NCBI RefSeq assembly: GCF_000499845.2
Contig: NC_023750.2
Span: forward strand, 25,982,643-26,046,642
DNA length: 64,000 nt
From: Phaseolus vulgaris
Lineage: Eukaryota; Streptophyta; Magnoliopsida; Fabales; Fabaceae
Direction: 5' to 3'
The notes under the pieces were generated by a model, which worked only from the letters and a program-made list of their open reading frames with translations, ran no database searches and had not been told where the DNA came from. A program made the translations under genes and the position numbers. How positions within the stretch are numbered: the stretch's first letter is position 1; every line of letters starts with the position of its first letter. Below, piece after piece: positions 52,527-63,256 of this stretch.

Positions 52527-53711
52527 TCACTTGTTGTTGTAATAGAACTCAGCTAGCTGCACTTGAACTCCTTCAAGTTGGTCATCCAAGTGTTGAAACC
52601 TGGCGTAAGTCATCTCATAGTGTGCCTTCTGCTCATCTGTGAGTATGTCCAGCCTGCTTAGCACCTGTCTTTCAAACATAGACAGAGGTTCACCTCTGTA
52701 CTCAGGTGCCTCATATGCAACTATTGCATTCTGACTCGTAGCAGCAACATTTTCATGTTCAGCAGAATGTACTGGTGATTCATCCATGTGTTGCACACCA
52801 TCAGCATTTTCTTCTTCTTCATTTCCTTGAGGAGCAGCTTCTTGCTCAGCCCTTTGTCCAGCATTTCTTCTAAAAACCCAGCCATCTTCATCCTTATAGA
52901 ATCCCATTTTCATGAGTGTGGAGTTATCTATTTCACTTGCAGCTTTAATAGAGTCATTCCTTTCATTGGTAGTGTCCACTTTAAAATGATCAATTAGTTT
53001 TGACACAAATATTTCATAGGGAAGACAATAATCAGGTAGTCTTGCAGATTTCAGCGTATGTTGAACCATAGTACTTACCCAATTTACCTTAAGCTGGTTC
53101 ATGATGCAATACAGCAGTATCAAATCTTCCTCATGAAGTACAGCATGATTACTTCCTCTAGGGGTAAGCTGCCAAGCAATTATATGAGCTAAGAGTCTAG
53201 GAATTAGAGTTAGGCTACCTGCGTGATACCTAGCTACTGGTTCAGTGGGATTCCTCACACAGCTTCTATAAAATTGCAATTTGTTGAATCCTTGAATTCC
53301 AGCAGTGTTTCCTTTGCTCACTTTCAGTCCTGAATATTTGATTCCACCCACACTGCTCCAGATTTCCCTAGTGATCTTCAGCTTCACTCCTTTTACATGG
53401 GAAACCAGATTTTTACCATCTTGTTCAAGGTTGCAGTAAAACACCTTCACAAGATCTGGATAAACATTTCCATTCATCTCCAGAAATCCTTTCAGCTTTT
53501 GATGCTTGAGTAAGTCTTTGGCTTCTATCAGATTCTCCTCTCTCAGCCATGAGAACTCAAGCAGCTTGGGTACATTGATTTGCTTTCTGCCAGTCTCATG
53601 TATGAACCTTGTCATTGCCTCTGAATCTCCAGCAAACCAGTTTTCCAGGATGCCTTGGCTGCTTTGAGATTGCTCCTTGGATTTCTTCTTTCTATGTGAA
53701 GAGGATGCCAT
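52527..53711 (-). CDS. Extra ORF downstream of copia pol, intact, unknown function
   Basis: 394 codons without interruption, on the same strand as pol and in the place where SIRE elements carry an env-like gene. It has a basic, Ser/Gln-rich start (MASSSHRKKKSKEQSQ), a folded region of about 260 residues with PTEPVARYHAGSLTLIPRLL, HIIAWQLTPRG and SARLPDYCLPYEIFVSKLI, then an acidic segment with poly-E and a C-terminal helical end (ADEQ-type LTDEQKAHYEMTYARFQ, LDDQLEGVQVQLAEF). I see no signal peptide or membrane segment, so it is not a typical envelope protein. It reminds me of the putative plant transposon protein domain found in many plant repeats; this needs a profile search. It is intact while gag and integrase of the same element are broken. 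Confidence 0.8.
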   Translation of the reverse strand: MASSSHRKKKSKEQSQSSQGILENWFAGDSEAMTRFIHETGRKQINVPKLLEFSWLREENLIEAKDLLKHQKLKGFLEMNGNVYPDLVKVFYCNLEQDGKNLVSHVKGVKLKITREIWSSVGGIKYSGLKVSKGNTAGIQGFNKLQFYRSCVRNPTEPVARYHAGSLTLIPRLLAHIIAWQLTPRGSNHAVLHEEDLILLYCIMNQLKVNWVSTMVQHTLKSARLPDYCLPYEIFVSKLIDHFKVDTTNERNDSIKAASEIDNSTLMKMGFYKDEDGWVFRRNAGQRAEQEAAPQGNEEEENADGVQHMDESPVHSAEHENVAATSQNAIVAYEAPEYRGEPLSMFERQVLSRLDILTDEQKAHYEMTYARFQHLDDQLEGVQVQLAEFYYNNK

Positions 53712-54274
53712 GCTTAATCTGTTTTTCCCTGCACCAGTATATTAACATACAATTCTAGAAAAAAAACATTACAGATTATTACTCAAAACAGAAGCAAAAC
53801 CTGTGGTGAAGCAATGTGCACCTGGACAGCTTATAGTACAAGTGAGAAGGTGTGAGAGATGAGCTAAAATGTGCTAGGTTTATATAGAATTATTAAACCA
53901 AAATTGAAAAACACAAATTTTAATTCAGGGCAATGTGATCAGATTTTGGAAATAATGAATTTTGAAGAAAAAATCAAATCCCACAGATATGCTACAGATT
54001 TTATTCCAATGGTGCAGCAGGTTCAGGTGTGGATTCACGTAAGAATATCTTGGAACCTGATTTTGGTACATCAAATCTGTTGCATCTACACAAAATCCAA
54101 TTAGTTAGGATACCCACACATTAATTTGCATGGATCTGCTGGTCAATAACCGTAAAAGCAGTCAACAATAAAGTGAGAGAGAGAAAAATAAATCTTTCTC
54201 TTTCCTAGTCACAGCTGTGATTTCTGAAACAGGGAACGAAACATGTTAAAACATAAAACAACATATTGAAATTT
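53712..54274. other. Spacer between copia pol and extra ORF
   Basis: Non-coding. May hold a splice acceptor or promoter for the extra ORF; I cannot point to one. Confidence 0.5.
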
Positions 54275-56407
54275 TCACTGCAGAGGACAATTTAAGCTAA
54301 TAATACCCAATTCATTTAGAAGAAAATAAAACCTGTCTTTAGCAAGTGGTTTAGTGAATAGATCAGCTAGTTGAAATTCAGTACCAATGAATTGTATATC
54401 ACATGTTCCATTAGCTATATGTTCTCTTAGAAAGTGATGTCTAATTTCAATGTGTTTAGTCCTTGAGTGCATGACAGGATTCTTAGACAGATTTATGGCA
54501 CTAGTATTATCACAATTTATAGGTATGTTATTTAACAGAATACCAAAATCACTTAGCTGCTGCCTTAGCCATAAGGTTTGAGCACAACAACTTCCAGCAG
54601 CTATGTATTCTGCCTCTGCTGTGGAGAGAGCAACACAAGCTTGCTTCTTGCAATGCCAAGAGATTAGACTTGATCCAAGCATGTGACAAGTCCCACTTGT
54701 GCTCTTCCTATCAACTTTGCAGCCTGCAAAATCAGAATCTGAAAAACCAATCAAATTTAAAGATACCTTGTTAGGATACCACAATCCAACATCCTTAGAT
54801 CCTTGCAAATATTTCAGAATTCTCTTTGCTGCATTGTAGTGTGATTCCTTTGGATCAGATTGATATCTAGCACATAGACATACAGCAAACATAATGTCAG
54901 GCCTGCTGGCAGTTAGATATAATAAGGAACCAATTAATCTCCTATACTTCGTTTGATCTACTGATTTTCCTGCAGCATCTTGATCCAGTTGACAACTTGT
55001 TGAAATAGGAGTGTTGATTGCTTTGCATTGATTCATATCAAACTTCTTGAGCAGTTCCTTGCAGTATTTTTCTTGGCTTATGAAAATTCCATCCTTGAGT
55101 TGCTTAACTTGTAGTCCAAGGAAGAAATTCATTTCTCCTAACATTGACATCTCAAACTCACTTTTCATGGTTTTCACAAAGTCTTCACACATCTCTTCAT
55201 TTGTGGATCCAAAGATAATATCATCTACATAGACTTGCACAAGTATGATATCTTCACTTTTCTTCTTTAGAAAGAGAGTTTTATCTAAATTGCCACGGCT
55301 ATAACCTTGAGAAAGCAGAAATTCACTTAGCCTTTCATACCATTGCCTAGGTGCTTGCTTCAATCCATATAAGGCTTTCTTAAGCATATACACATGTTCT
55401 GGATTTTTGTGATCTTCAAACCCTGGAGGCTGAGATACAAACACCTCTTCATTGATGTAGCCATTTAGAAATGCACTCTTGACATCCATTTGAAACAGTT
55501 TGAAACCTTGTATGCTGGAAAATGCTAGAAGTAGTCTGACAGCTTCAAGACGTGCTACTGGTGCATAGGTTTCACCAAAATCAATACCTTCTTCTTGGTT
55601 ATACCCTTTAGCAACCAGTCTTGCTTTATTTCTAGTGATAGCTCCATGTTCATCCATCTTGTTCTTGTACACCCACTTGGTTCCTATGATATTCATCTCA
55701 TGCTTTCTTGGAACCAAAGTCCACACTTCATTGTATTCAAACTGGTTCAGCTCATCCTGCATTGCTGTTATCCAATTGCTGTCTTGCAGTGTTTTTTCCA
55801 GGCTTTTAGGCTCAATCTGTGACACAAAAGCTACTGTTCTGCAAAAATTGTTGAGTGAATTCCTTGTTGAGACTCCTTTCTCAATTTTACCAATTACATT
55901 GTCAAGAGTGAGATCCCTTGGAGTCTTCCATTCTTTAGGCAGTCCTGCATTCACAGTAGATTCTTTGATAGAATCTGAATTAGTTGTATCAAGCTCACTA
56001 GATTGATTCTGTTGCAGAATGGTTCTTAAATCATCCATACCAGGTTCGTCCAGAACAGATTTGGGCACAGAAAAATCTGTTTCATCAAACACAACATGTA
56101 TAGATTCTTCAACAGCAAGCAATCTTTTGTTATACACTCTATAAGCATGACCATTTATAGCATAACCAATATGTATTCCTTCATCTGATTTAGGATCAAA
56201 CTTCCCCAGATTATCTTTACCATTATTTAAAACAAAGCATTTGCAGCCAAACACCCTAAGATGACTAATGCTAGGCTTCCTACCTTTATACAATTCATAG
56301 GGAGTTTTCTTAAGAATTGGTCTAATTAATGTTCTGTTAAGCACATAAGAAGCAGTGTATACAGCATCAGCCCAAAAATATTTAGGTAAACCAGATTCAT
56401 TTAGCAT
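54275..56407 (-). CDS. pol: Copia pol: integrase C-terminus, RT and RNase H
   Basis: 710 codons open from MLNESGLPKYFW. The integrase C-terminal region is first (PYELYKGRKPSISHLRVFGCKCF, KFDPKSDEGIHIGYA). RT follows with WVYKNKMDEHG, RLEAVRLLLAFS, FQMDVKSAFLNGYINEEVFV, QPPGFED and the catalytic YVDDIIFGS. RNase H has DSDFAGCKVDRKSTSG, STAEAEYIAA and KHIEIRHHFLREH. All motifs look intact. The first Met is only the first after a frame break near 56537, so in the parent element this was continuous with the part at 56538-57300. Confidence 0.93.
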   Translation of the reverse strand: MLNESGLPKYFWADAVYTASYVLNRTLIRPILKKTPYELYKGRKPSISHLRVFGCKCFVLNNGKDNLGKFDPKSDEGIHIGYAINGHAYRVYNKRLLAVEESIHVVFDETDFSVPKSVLDEPGMDDLRTILQQNQSSELDTTNSDSIKESTVNAGLPKEWKTPRDLTLDNVIGKIEKGVSTRNSLNNFCRTVAFVSQIEPKSLEKTLQDSNWITAMQDELNQFEYNEVWTLVPRKHEMNIIGTKWVYKNKMDEHGAITRNKARLVAKGYNQEEGIDFGETYAPVARLEAVRLLLAFSSIQGFKLFQMDVKSAFLNGYINEEVFVSQPPGFEDHKNPEHVYMLKKALYGLKQAPRQWYERLSEFLLSQGYSRGNLDKTLFLKKKSEDIILVQVYVDDIIFGSTNEEMCEDFVKTMKSEFEMSMLGEMNFFLGLQVKQLKDGIFISQEKYCKELLKKFDMNQCKAINTPISTSCQLDQDAAGKSVDQTKYRRLIGSLLYLTASRPDIMFAVCLCARYQSDPKESHYNAAKRILKYLQGSKDVGLWYPNKVSLNLIGFSDSDFAGCKVDRKSTSGTCHMLGSSLISWHCKKQACVALSTAEAEYIAAGSCCAQTLWLRQQLSDFGILLNNIPINCDNTSAINLSKNPVMHSRTKHIEIRHHFLREHIANGTCDIQFIGTEFQLADLFTKPLAKDRFYFLLNELGIISLNCPLQ

Positions 56408-57345
56408 AGTCCTAGCTAACTCTTCTAGTGATCTATTCTTTCTTTCAACAACACCATTTTGTTGGGGTGTCCTAGGAGCAGAATAACTATGTATGATCCC
56501 ATGTTTTTCACAATATTTATCAAACTTTGCATTTTGAATTCTCCCCCATGATCACTACGAATTTGTTTTATCCTATTTTCATTTTAATTATGCAGAACCT
56601 TAGCAAGTTTCTTAAAGGCTTTATATGCATCATTTTTAGAAGCAAGAAACAAAGTCCATGTATATCTTGAAAAGTCATCAACAATTACCAAAGCATAGTA
56701 ATTTCCAACTAAGCTAGCAGTCCTAGATGGTCCAAACAAGTCCATATGCAAAACATCCAAAGCTTTATTTGAAGAAACCATATCTTTTGATTTAAAAGAG
56801 GTTCTAATCTGTTTTCCCTTTACACAGGCATCACACAATCTGTTATTTTGAAACTTTATGTTTGGTAAACCAGAAACAAGTTCCTTAGATTTTAGCTTAT
56901 TCAAGTGATTTGTGTGAATGTGAGCTAGTCTCCTATGCCACAGCCATGACTCATCATTTTTAGATAGCAAACACTCATTTTCAGAACAACTCTTTATAAT
57001 GTCTAGGAGATAAATGTTGTTTACCCTTTTTCCAGTGAACAGCACCTTACCAGAATTTTCATTTGAAATTGTACAAGTGTTGGCTTCAAAATTGACCTTG
57101 TATCCCTTGTCACACAGCTGGCTAATGCTTAGAAGACTATGTTTTAGCCCTTCAACATATAGGACATTCTCAATAGTAGTTGAGTCTTTAGTACCAACAT
57201 CTCCTCTTCCAAGAATTTTTCCTCTATTGTTATCTCCATATGTGACATGCCCTTCAGCTTTGAGTTTCAAATTTATGAACTGAGTCACATCACCAGTCAT
57301 GTGTTTTGAGCAGCCACTGTCAAGATATCACTGGTTTCTCCTGCT
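56408..57345 (-). pseudogene. pol: Copia protease end and integrase N-terminal half, broken
   Basis: The protease motif LDSGCSKHMTGD lies near 57300-57330, with a TGA where a Trp codon is expected just before it. The frame 57300-56584 carries the GAG-pre-integrase zinc region (HRRLAHIHTNHLNKL ... LCDACVKGKQ) and the first catalytic D (LHMDLFGPSR). It ends at a TAA near 56586, and one base is missing near 56537 in the DHGGEF segment. The third acid region (PQQNGVVERKNR) is readable near 56440-56470 in the shifted frame. Confidence 0.85.
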
Positions 57346-57408
57346 GTTTTTCTGCAACAGAACAGATTTAGCACTTATGGTACCCCTTTAGTCTAGGGTC
57401 CAGCATGA

Positions 57409-59051
57409 TTAATACCTTTCCTTAGGAAGCCATTTGGCCAATCCTTTAGGAACAAGGTACCTCCTAGCTTTACAATTTTTAGATACAAGACCAGACTTCA
57501 TACAATAAAAACATGTTGCAATATGCATTGTTTTTGAATAACTAAAAGAGGAAAAACCTGTTTTGGAAGGAACAAAGAAACTGGACAACTTTTTCACATT
57601 ACCTTTCATTCCAAGATTATATCCTAAACCATTTTTATTGAAAACAGCATTCTGTGAACCTAATAAGGTTTCAAGATTTTCTCTTCCTTTAGTGAAATTT
57701 GAAAGTGTTTTTAACAAATACTCAACCTGTTTTTCCAGCTTTTTACAATTATCACAAGTTTTAATTGATGCATGCAAACATGTCAATTCAAGACTAATCA
57801 ATTCAGTTTTAGCTTTCTACAGTTCTTCTTCAAGTGCTTTGACCTTAGGTTCAAGTACCCTATTTACTCTATTCAATCTGTTGCACATTATAGCCAACCT
57901 GTTTGCTTCATCATGTCTTTCCTTAAAGGCTATTAGCAATTGATCATAGTTTTCAGGATCAGTGGAGAAATTACTTACTGAGTCAGAGTTGGATCCCTCA
58001 TCATTCACCATGAAGCAAAGATTTGCTTCTTCACTTTCAGTTGAGGAATTACTAGATGAGGATACATCATTTTCTTCCCATGAGATATATGCTCTTTTAC
58101 CTTTCCCTTTGTCACTCCTCTTGCTTGCTGATTTTTCTTTACTTTGATTGTTTGGACAATCAGCTTTTATATGACCTGGTTTACCACATCCAAAGCACGT
58201 GTAATTGGAAGAATTTGAATCATTAGGTTGTTTGGAATACCTCTTTCTTTGCTGAGTTCTGTCACGGTTTTTCTTTCTAAGAAATCTGCTGAATTTTCTG
58301 TGAGCAGACTCACGTTCTCATCATGTTCAGAATCACCTTCTTCCTCACTTGTATCATGTTTCATGGTAGTTTTCAGAGCAATTCCTTTGGCCTTCTTCTC
58401 CACTGTTTCTTGTTCTTTCAATCTTTTCAGCTCATTTTCATGCTCTATCAGCTTTCCAAAAAGTGCAGCAGTAGACATCTTGGATAAATCTCTGGATTCT
58501 GAGATTGCTGTTACCTTAGGCTGCCAGCTCCTATCAAGACATTTTAATACCTTAATGTTAAGCTCTTCCTTGTCAAAGATTTTACCAAGGCCAGTGAGGT
58601 GATTTACAATGTGTGTAAATCGTTTCTGCACATCTGCAATACTTTCTTCAGATTGCATTCTGAACAGCTCGTACTCCTGAATAAGTGAGTGCTTCCTTGC
58701 CCGTTTCACATCATCAGTCCCTTCATGAGTCACCTCTAGTACATCCCACATCTCCTTTGCTGAGTTACATTGAGAGACTCTAAAGAACTCATCCATATTC
58801 AGTGCAGAGGTGATGATATTCTTGGCTAAGGAGTCATATTGGGCCTTCTTCTTCTCGGTTTCACTCCATCTTTGACAACCTGCATAGGTATGAAAGGTCC
58901 ACTGACCACTGCATCCCAGATTCCCATGTCAATAGACTCCATAAAGATCTTCATCCTGATTTTCCAGAAAGCATGGTTAACACCACCAAACATAGGAGGT
59001 CTATTAATAGACGCACCTTCAACAAAAGGCATTTTAAACTCAGACATCATA
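57409..59051 (-). pseudogene. gag: Copia gag, several lesions
   Basis: Starts near 59051 (MSEFKMPFVEGASINRPP, with FGGVNHAFWKIRMKIF). A frame change near 58860 leads to the segment 58796-58260 (WDVLEVTHEGTDDVKRAR, FTHIVNHLTGLGK), a copia gag core. A second change near 58260 leads to a CCHC zinc knuckle near 58160-58205 (CFGCGKPGHIKADC). The C-terminal coiled part (58011-57409) has a TAG at 57817-57819. Dead as it stands. Confidence 0.85.
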
Positions 59052-59079
59052 CACACACTTGAGCAAAATACAAGCCCTA

Positions 59080-59093
59080 GCTCTGATACCAAT
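59080..59093 (-). other. Primer-binding site of the copia element
   Basis: On minus TGGTATCAGAGC two bases from the LTR end; this is the usual site for initiator tRNA-Met in plant copia elements. Confidence 0.92.
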
Positions 59094-60684
59094 TGTTGGG
59101 TCTATTAGTGTCTAAGTTCAAGAGGGGAGGGGTGAATTGAGCTTATAAAATTTTCGCAAGAACACACAATTTTTCAGTATTCCAGAGGCAAAAAGAACAG
59201 ATTGTTTTTACATGAAACAGATTGATTCTTCAGAGCAGTCTTGGCACAATTTGAATTTGTTCAATGTAAAATTGTGATCAACAGAGAATTATAACAGAAT
59301 CAGATCAGCTTAATATTGTGAGGATGAAGGATACAGCTATGCTTAGAAATCAAACAAAATTACTCAACACAAGGTTTTAAGAAGAATGATCCTTTCTCAT
59401 ATTTTAATGAATGGACAATTTGTTCACAAATCACTTAAACCATTATGTATAGCAGCCTTGTTTATGATCAGAGAACTTTAACAAATCAGGAAGAACAGTT
59501 TTCACTTAAACCCAGAATTAACAGATTCAATTTCAAAAGAACAGATTTAGTTCTTGACAGAATTAAGCAAAAACCAGAAATGAGTGCAGGGATGAGAAGA
59601 CAAGGCACACAAGTTTTTATACTGGTTCACTCATACAGAGCTACATCCAGTCTCACCTTACCCCAAGGTGGAATTCACTAAAAACAGTACCAATCACTTA
59701 CAAACACAGCAGTTCTTGAACACTACAAGAACAACACACACAATGCTGAAAAACCCTATTTCAGCACACCTTGCACTCCAAGAAACCCTATCAAGGAGTG
59801 ACTAACACTTACACCTTTACAAAACAGAATAAAGGAAAGATTACACCTGAAAAGAAGATGCAAGAACTCAAAAACCAGTAGTTCAATTTGCTACAGAACT
59901 GCACCAGCACCTTCACCAAGATCAAAGGTTTCCTAGAACAAGCACACTTGAAAATCTCTTTGGAAAACCTTTCAAAAATCTTTCAAACCTTCTTCTCACA
60001 TGGAAATTGTTTGATCTCTGTCAAAAACGTAATTGCTCAGCTCACTCTCATGTGAGATAGACTTTTCTTTATATAGAAAACAATTTCTAACTTCTTTTCA
60101 AAAAAAAAAGTTAAAAAACAGTTATGAAAACAACAGATTCATTTTTGAACTTAACAGATTTGTTTTGTGAAAACCGCCAACTCAGCTAACTGAAATAACT
60201 GTCTGAGATGTACCTTTGGTGCCCTAACTAACTTGTGAAAAACCTTTCAACTGATCAAAGGGCAAACCGATTCTTTCATAGTGAAACAGATTAAATGAAG
60301 GCAAGTAGGCCAGCTCAGCTTTAACTGAAATAACGAACTAAGCTTTGGATGTGGTCTCAAACTGAACTTTTAGAAAAGCCTTTTAACTGAGAAGAAATAA
60401 ACAGATTCTTTCTCCATAAAACAGATTTATTTGTGTACTGATTTAAAACTTTAAAAAACATTTTAAAAAGCTTTTCAAAACCCATTTAACCACATCATGT
60501 GCTTGATCTAGACTTGGTTAGGCATCTAGGATAGGTTATACAGCAAAAGGCAAACATACACAATTACAGGCCTAATTACAAATGAATCTAAAAACCTATT
60601 ACAATCTTCAAAGCACTCAAGCCATTTTCTTCATCAAACACACATCAAGCCTTGGTAGGGAAGAAGCTTCCTCCAGCTTCAACA
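59094..60684 (-). repeat. 5' LTR of the copia element
   Basis: On plus from TGTTGGGTCTATTAG to CAGCTTCAACA, 1591 bp; TGTTG/CAACA are its ends. A minus-strand TATATAAAG lies at 60067-60075. Confidence 0.9.
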
Positions 60685-60720
60685 GCTTTAACTTCTGTTC
60701 TTTGGTTTGTCTGAATGTAG

Positions 60721-63256
60721 GATCAGTGATCGATTCCTCTAAGAGGATGGTCTTGGCGAAAGCACTGAAGGCTGCTCGTGCCACCAAGGCTGGCGCCTCC
60801 ACCGCCCTCGCTGCTGATCCAAGCCTCCCATTATCCTCGCCCTCACCAACACCAACCACCACCGAAACTCCACTAGGCCCATCTTCACCACCTCCACGTA
60901 GCCCCCAAACACTTCAAACGCCCAATTCACCTCTGTTCCATCCAGTTGACCAGGACGTCTTCGTGCGTGACCTCAACCGTCAGCTAGGGACTCCTTCCCA
61001 CTGGTTGCCCGTGAATTCCTGCAAAAAAGAGGACAAAGAGGCGCCCTAGCGGCCGTGTGCACTCCGACGCTCAAGTCAGCCAGCAAGAAACACCAAAACT
61101 GTCCACCTACGTCTCCGAGCACCGCGTATGGCGCTCTGAAGGTGGTAAAAGAACTGTGTATATGTGTGTGTGTTGTCTCTTTCAAGCAAAAATATTTCCC
61201 AGTCACTTGTACGTAACCTTGAAGCACGAGCAAGCAACTAGGGAGTTCTCTGGTAAATTTGCCAAAAGTTCCAACCCTTTTTCCAACATTCTCTGCGCTA
61301 TTTAAACTACCCAAGCATTTAAAGCGCCTTAAAGCGCTTTTAATCAAAACGTAACGCACTCATTAAAGCGCTTAATTAGAAAACGTAGCGCATTTAAGAC
61401 GTTGAAACGCTCGGGAGCCATTATAGTACCTGAATGCTCGAAAGGGAAACTGTATTGAATAACTTTTAATTACCTGGCACCTGACTAAAGGGTGTTTCTA
61501 TTCTGGCATGGCTGTCGTACACGTGGAGGGCCTCACGACGCCATGACCCCATCTGGGGGCGCTTCTGCCCATCTGGGGACGTTTCTACGTGTGAGTCCTC
61601 CTGCTTCGGAGTGCTACAGTGCTAGGGGTGACTTTTTGGGTGCCAACTCATGCCCCCAAGTATCTAGTCACTTACTTTGAGAGCGTATCTGCCTTCCTCT
61701 CGTACCCTGCACCCGGTTGCCCTGGGCGTGACCTTCCTCTTGAGTCGTATCTGTCCCGAGGGCGTCTCTGGGGCGGCAGGAGCATTTGATGAGTCAGGCT
61801 GCCCTTCACTGGTACTATTACTATGGCTTTGAAGCCACCTTTTCCTTCTCTTTATCACTGCCCCGGACTATCGGGACCTAAGGCCTTCCCACGGCGTCGC
61901 TCCCTCCATGGTCTTTCCTACCCATGGGTATCGGGGAGCCACACGGTGATTGCCTTTTTTACCCTGTTTGATCTGGCGACGCCCTAGTTGGGCGACGCCT
62001 TCACCTGGGCGACGCCTTCACCTAGGCGACGCCTTGCCTTGGCGATGCTGGCACTTGGCGTCTCTCCACCTAGGCGACGCCTTGCGTTGACTTTGACTCT
62101 TCAGCCGTTGACTTTGACCTGATTTAGTCAATGCCCGGATACGGGACGGTACAACCTCCACCCATCGCCGCAGTCCCACTGGCTGTGGCCTCGTCACCTG
62201 CTCCAGCCCCTTGACAAAGGGAAGAGGGTGTTGGAGATTCTCTCCGATGATGAAGACTCCGACGGTGGGCTAGTCTTCAAGAGGAGAAAGGCTGCTAGGG
62301 TTCCCATCCTACCAACGGCGTCCCCAAAGGGAGGGGAGTCCTTCAGGGACAATCCCCCTAGCGCCACCTCTCCCCAACCCACAATAGTCCAAGAAGAAAA
62401 AGGCGACGGGGCCGAGTCTGCTCCATCTCCACCACCAGTAGAGGCTTCTGCTGTTCCTGTCTCCGTTTCTGCTGCCCCCGATCTAATTTCCATTCCTCCT
62501 CCAATCATGCATATGATGAGGGGCTTCAACGGAGGATTGATGCTAGAAGGCTCCGACAGAAGAGAAGGAATGCTCTTCTATTCGGGAGCCTTCTTGGCCG
62601 TGGCCCTCGATTGGCGCGCCCAAGCTAGAAATGCTACTTCACACACACAAGCCCTCCAGGCCCTGAAAGAAGAAGTGGCCGCTCTGAAGGAGGAGAAGGA
62701 AGCTTTGGGACGCCAAAATGTGGTCTATGAAGCCTCTCTGAAGTTGGCCCAAGAGGCCAAAGAGGAGGCTGAAAGGCAGCTGGATGAGGCGATGGAATTT
62801 CAGGCTGACTTCTACGTCCGGGAAGTATCTCTCCATGTTCAAATAACGGACCTCCAAGACATGGCTGAGGCCTCCGAAGAGCTTCAGAAGGACTTGGAGG
62901 ATCAGTGCTATGGGCAGGCCGAAAGACTGGAGTGGATGGAGGAGGAGATGGCTACCCAGGCCAAGGCATTGGACCTTCTCCAGGTTGACCATGACAAGCT
63001 GCAAATCGAGGTCAACCGGCTCCGAGTGGAGAAGGAGGCTTTGGAGAAGCAGGTGGCTTCCGGCGACTCTACCATCGAGGAGTTGGAGAAGGCCAAGAAG
63101 GCACTCATCGATGACATGGCCGGCACCTTCGAGGAGGGATTCAAGGAGGCTTTGGCCCAGGCCTCCTACAAGAAACCGGGGATCAACGTTTCTAATTGTG
63201 ATTCCACCCACCATGTCGTTGACGGACGCGTCGTGCCCCTCGAGTTGGATGATTGA
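60721..63256 (+). pseudogene. Antisense gene exon 2 of element 8, split by a solo LTR
   Basis: After an acceptor GAATGTAG at 60720 exon 2 starts GSVIDSSKRMVLAKAL and runs to 60933; after the solo LTR and its target copy it resumes at 62159 and ends at 63256. Near 62212 one base is missing in the segment before GKRVLEILSDDEDSDG. The main open frame (62228-63256) has a linker, a coiled coil of about 200 residues (EEVAALKEEKEALGRQN, EEEMATQAKALDLLQ) and the end CDSTHHVVDGRVVPLELDD. Exon 1 is lost at the copia junction (60684). Since the gene is on plus, its gypsy element is on minus and continues right of the window. Function unknown. Confidence 0.85.
60934..62153 (-). repeat. Solo LTR, family B, with target duplication
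   Basis: On plus from TGTTCCATCCAG to GGGACGGTACA, 1220 bp, reverse complement of the element 4 LTRs. ACCTC stands on both sides (60929-60933 and 62154-62158). Hairpin copy at 61899-61939, TTTGACTTTGAC-type repeats near 62088-62125. Confidence 0.95.

Larger units (their letters stand above)
51301..60684 (-). mobile_element. Ty1/copia element, SIRE-like, with an extra ORF after pol
   Basis: Minus-strand element: LTR, initiator-Met-type PBS, gag, protease, integrase, RT, RNase H, extra ORF, polypurine tract, truncated LTR. The domain order INT before RT is that of Ty1/copia. Length and motifs suggest the SIRE lineage. The left flank is element D (plus strand) and the right flank is an antisense-gene intron on plus of another element, so the flanks do not match, and the outer 770 bp of the left LTR are missing. 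Confidence 0.9.

Noticed and set aside
52527..53711. Envelope glycoprotein of the copia element
   Set aside because: Position fits, but no signal peptide, membrane segment or Cys pattern is visible.
59080..59093. tRNA gene suggested by the tRNA-Met complement
   Set aside because: Only 12 bases match; it is a primer-binding site next to an LTR.
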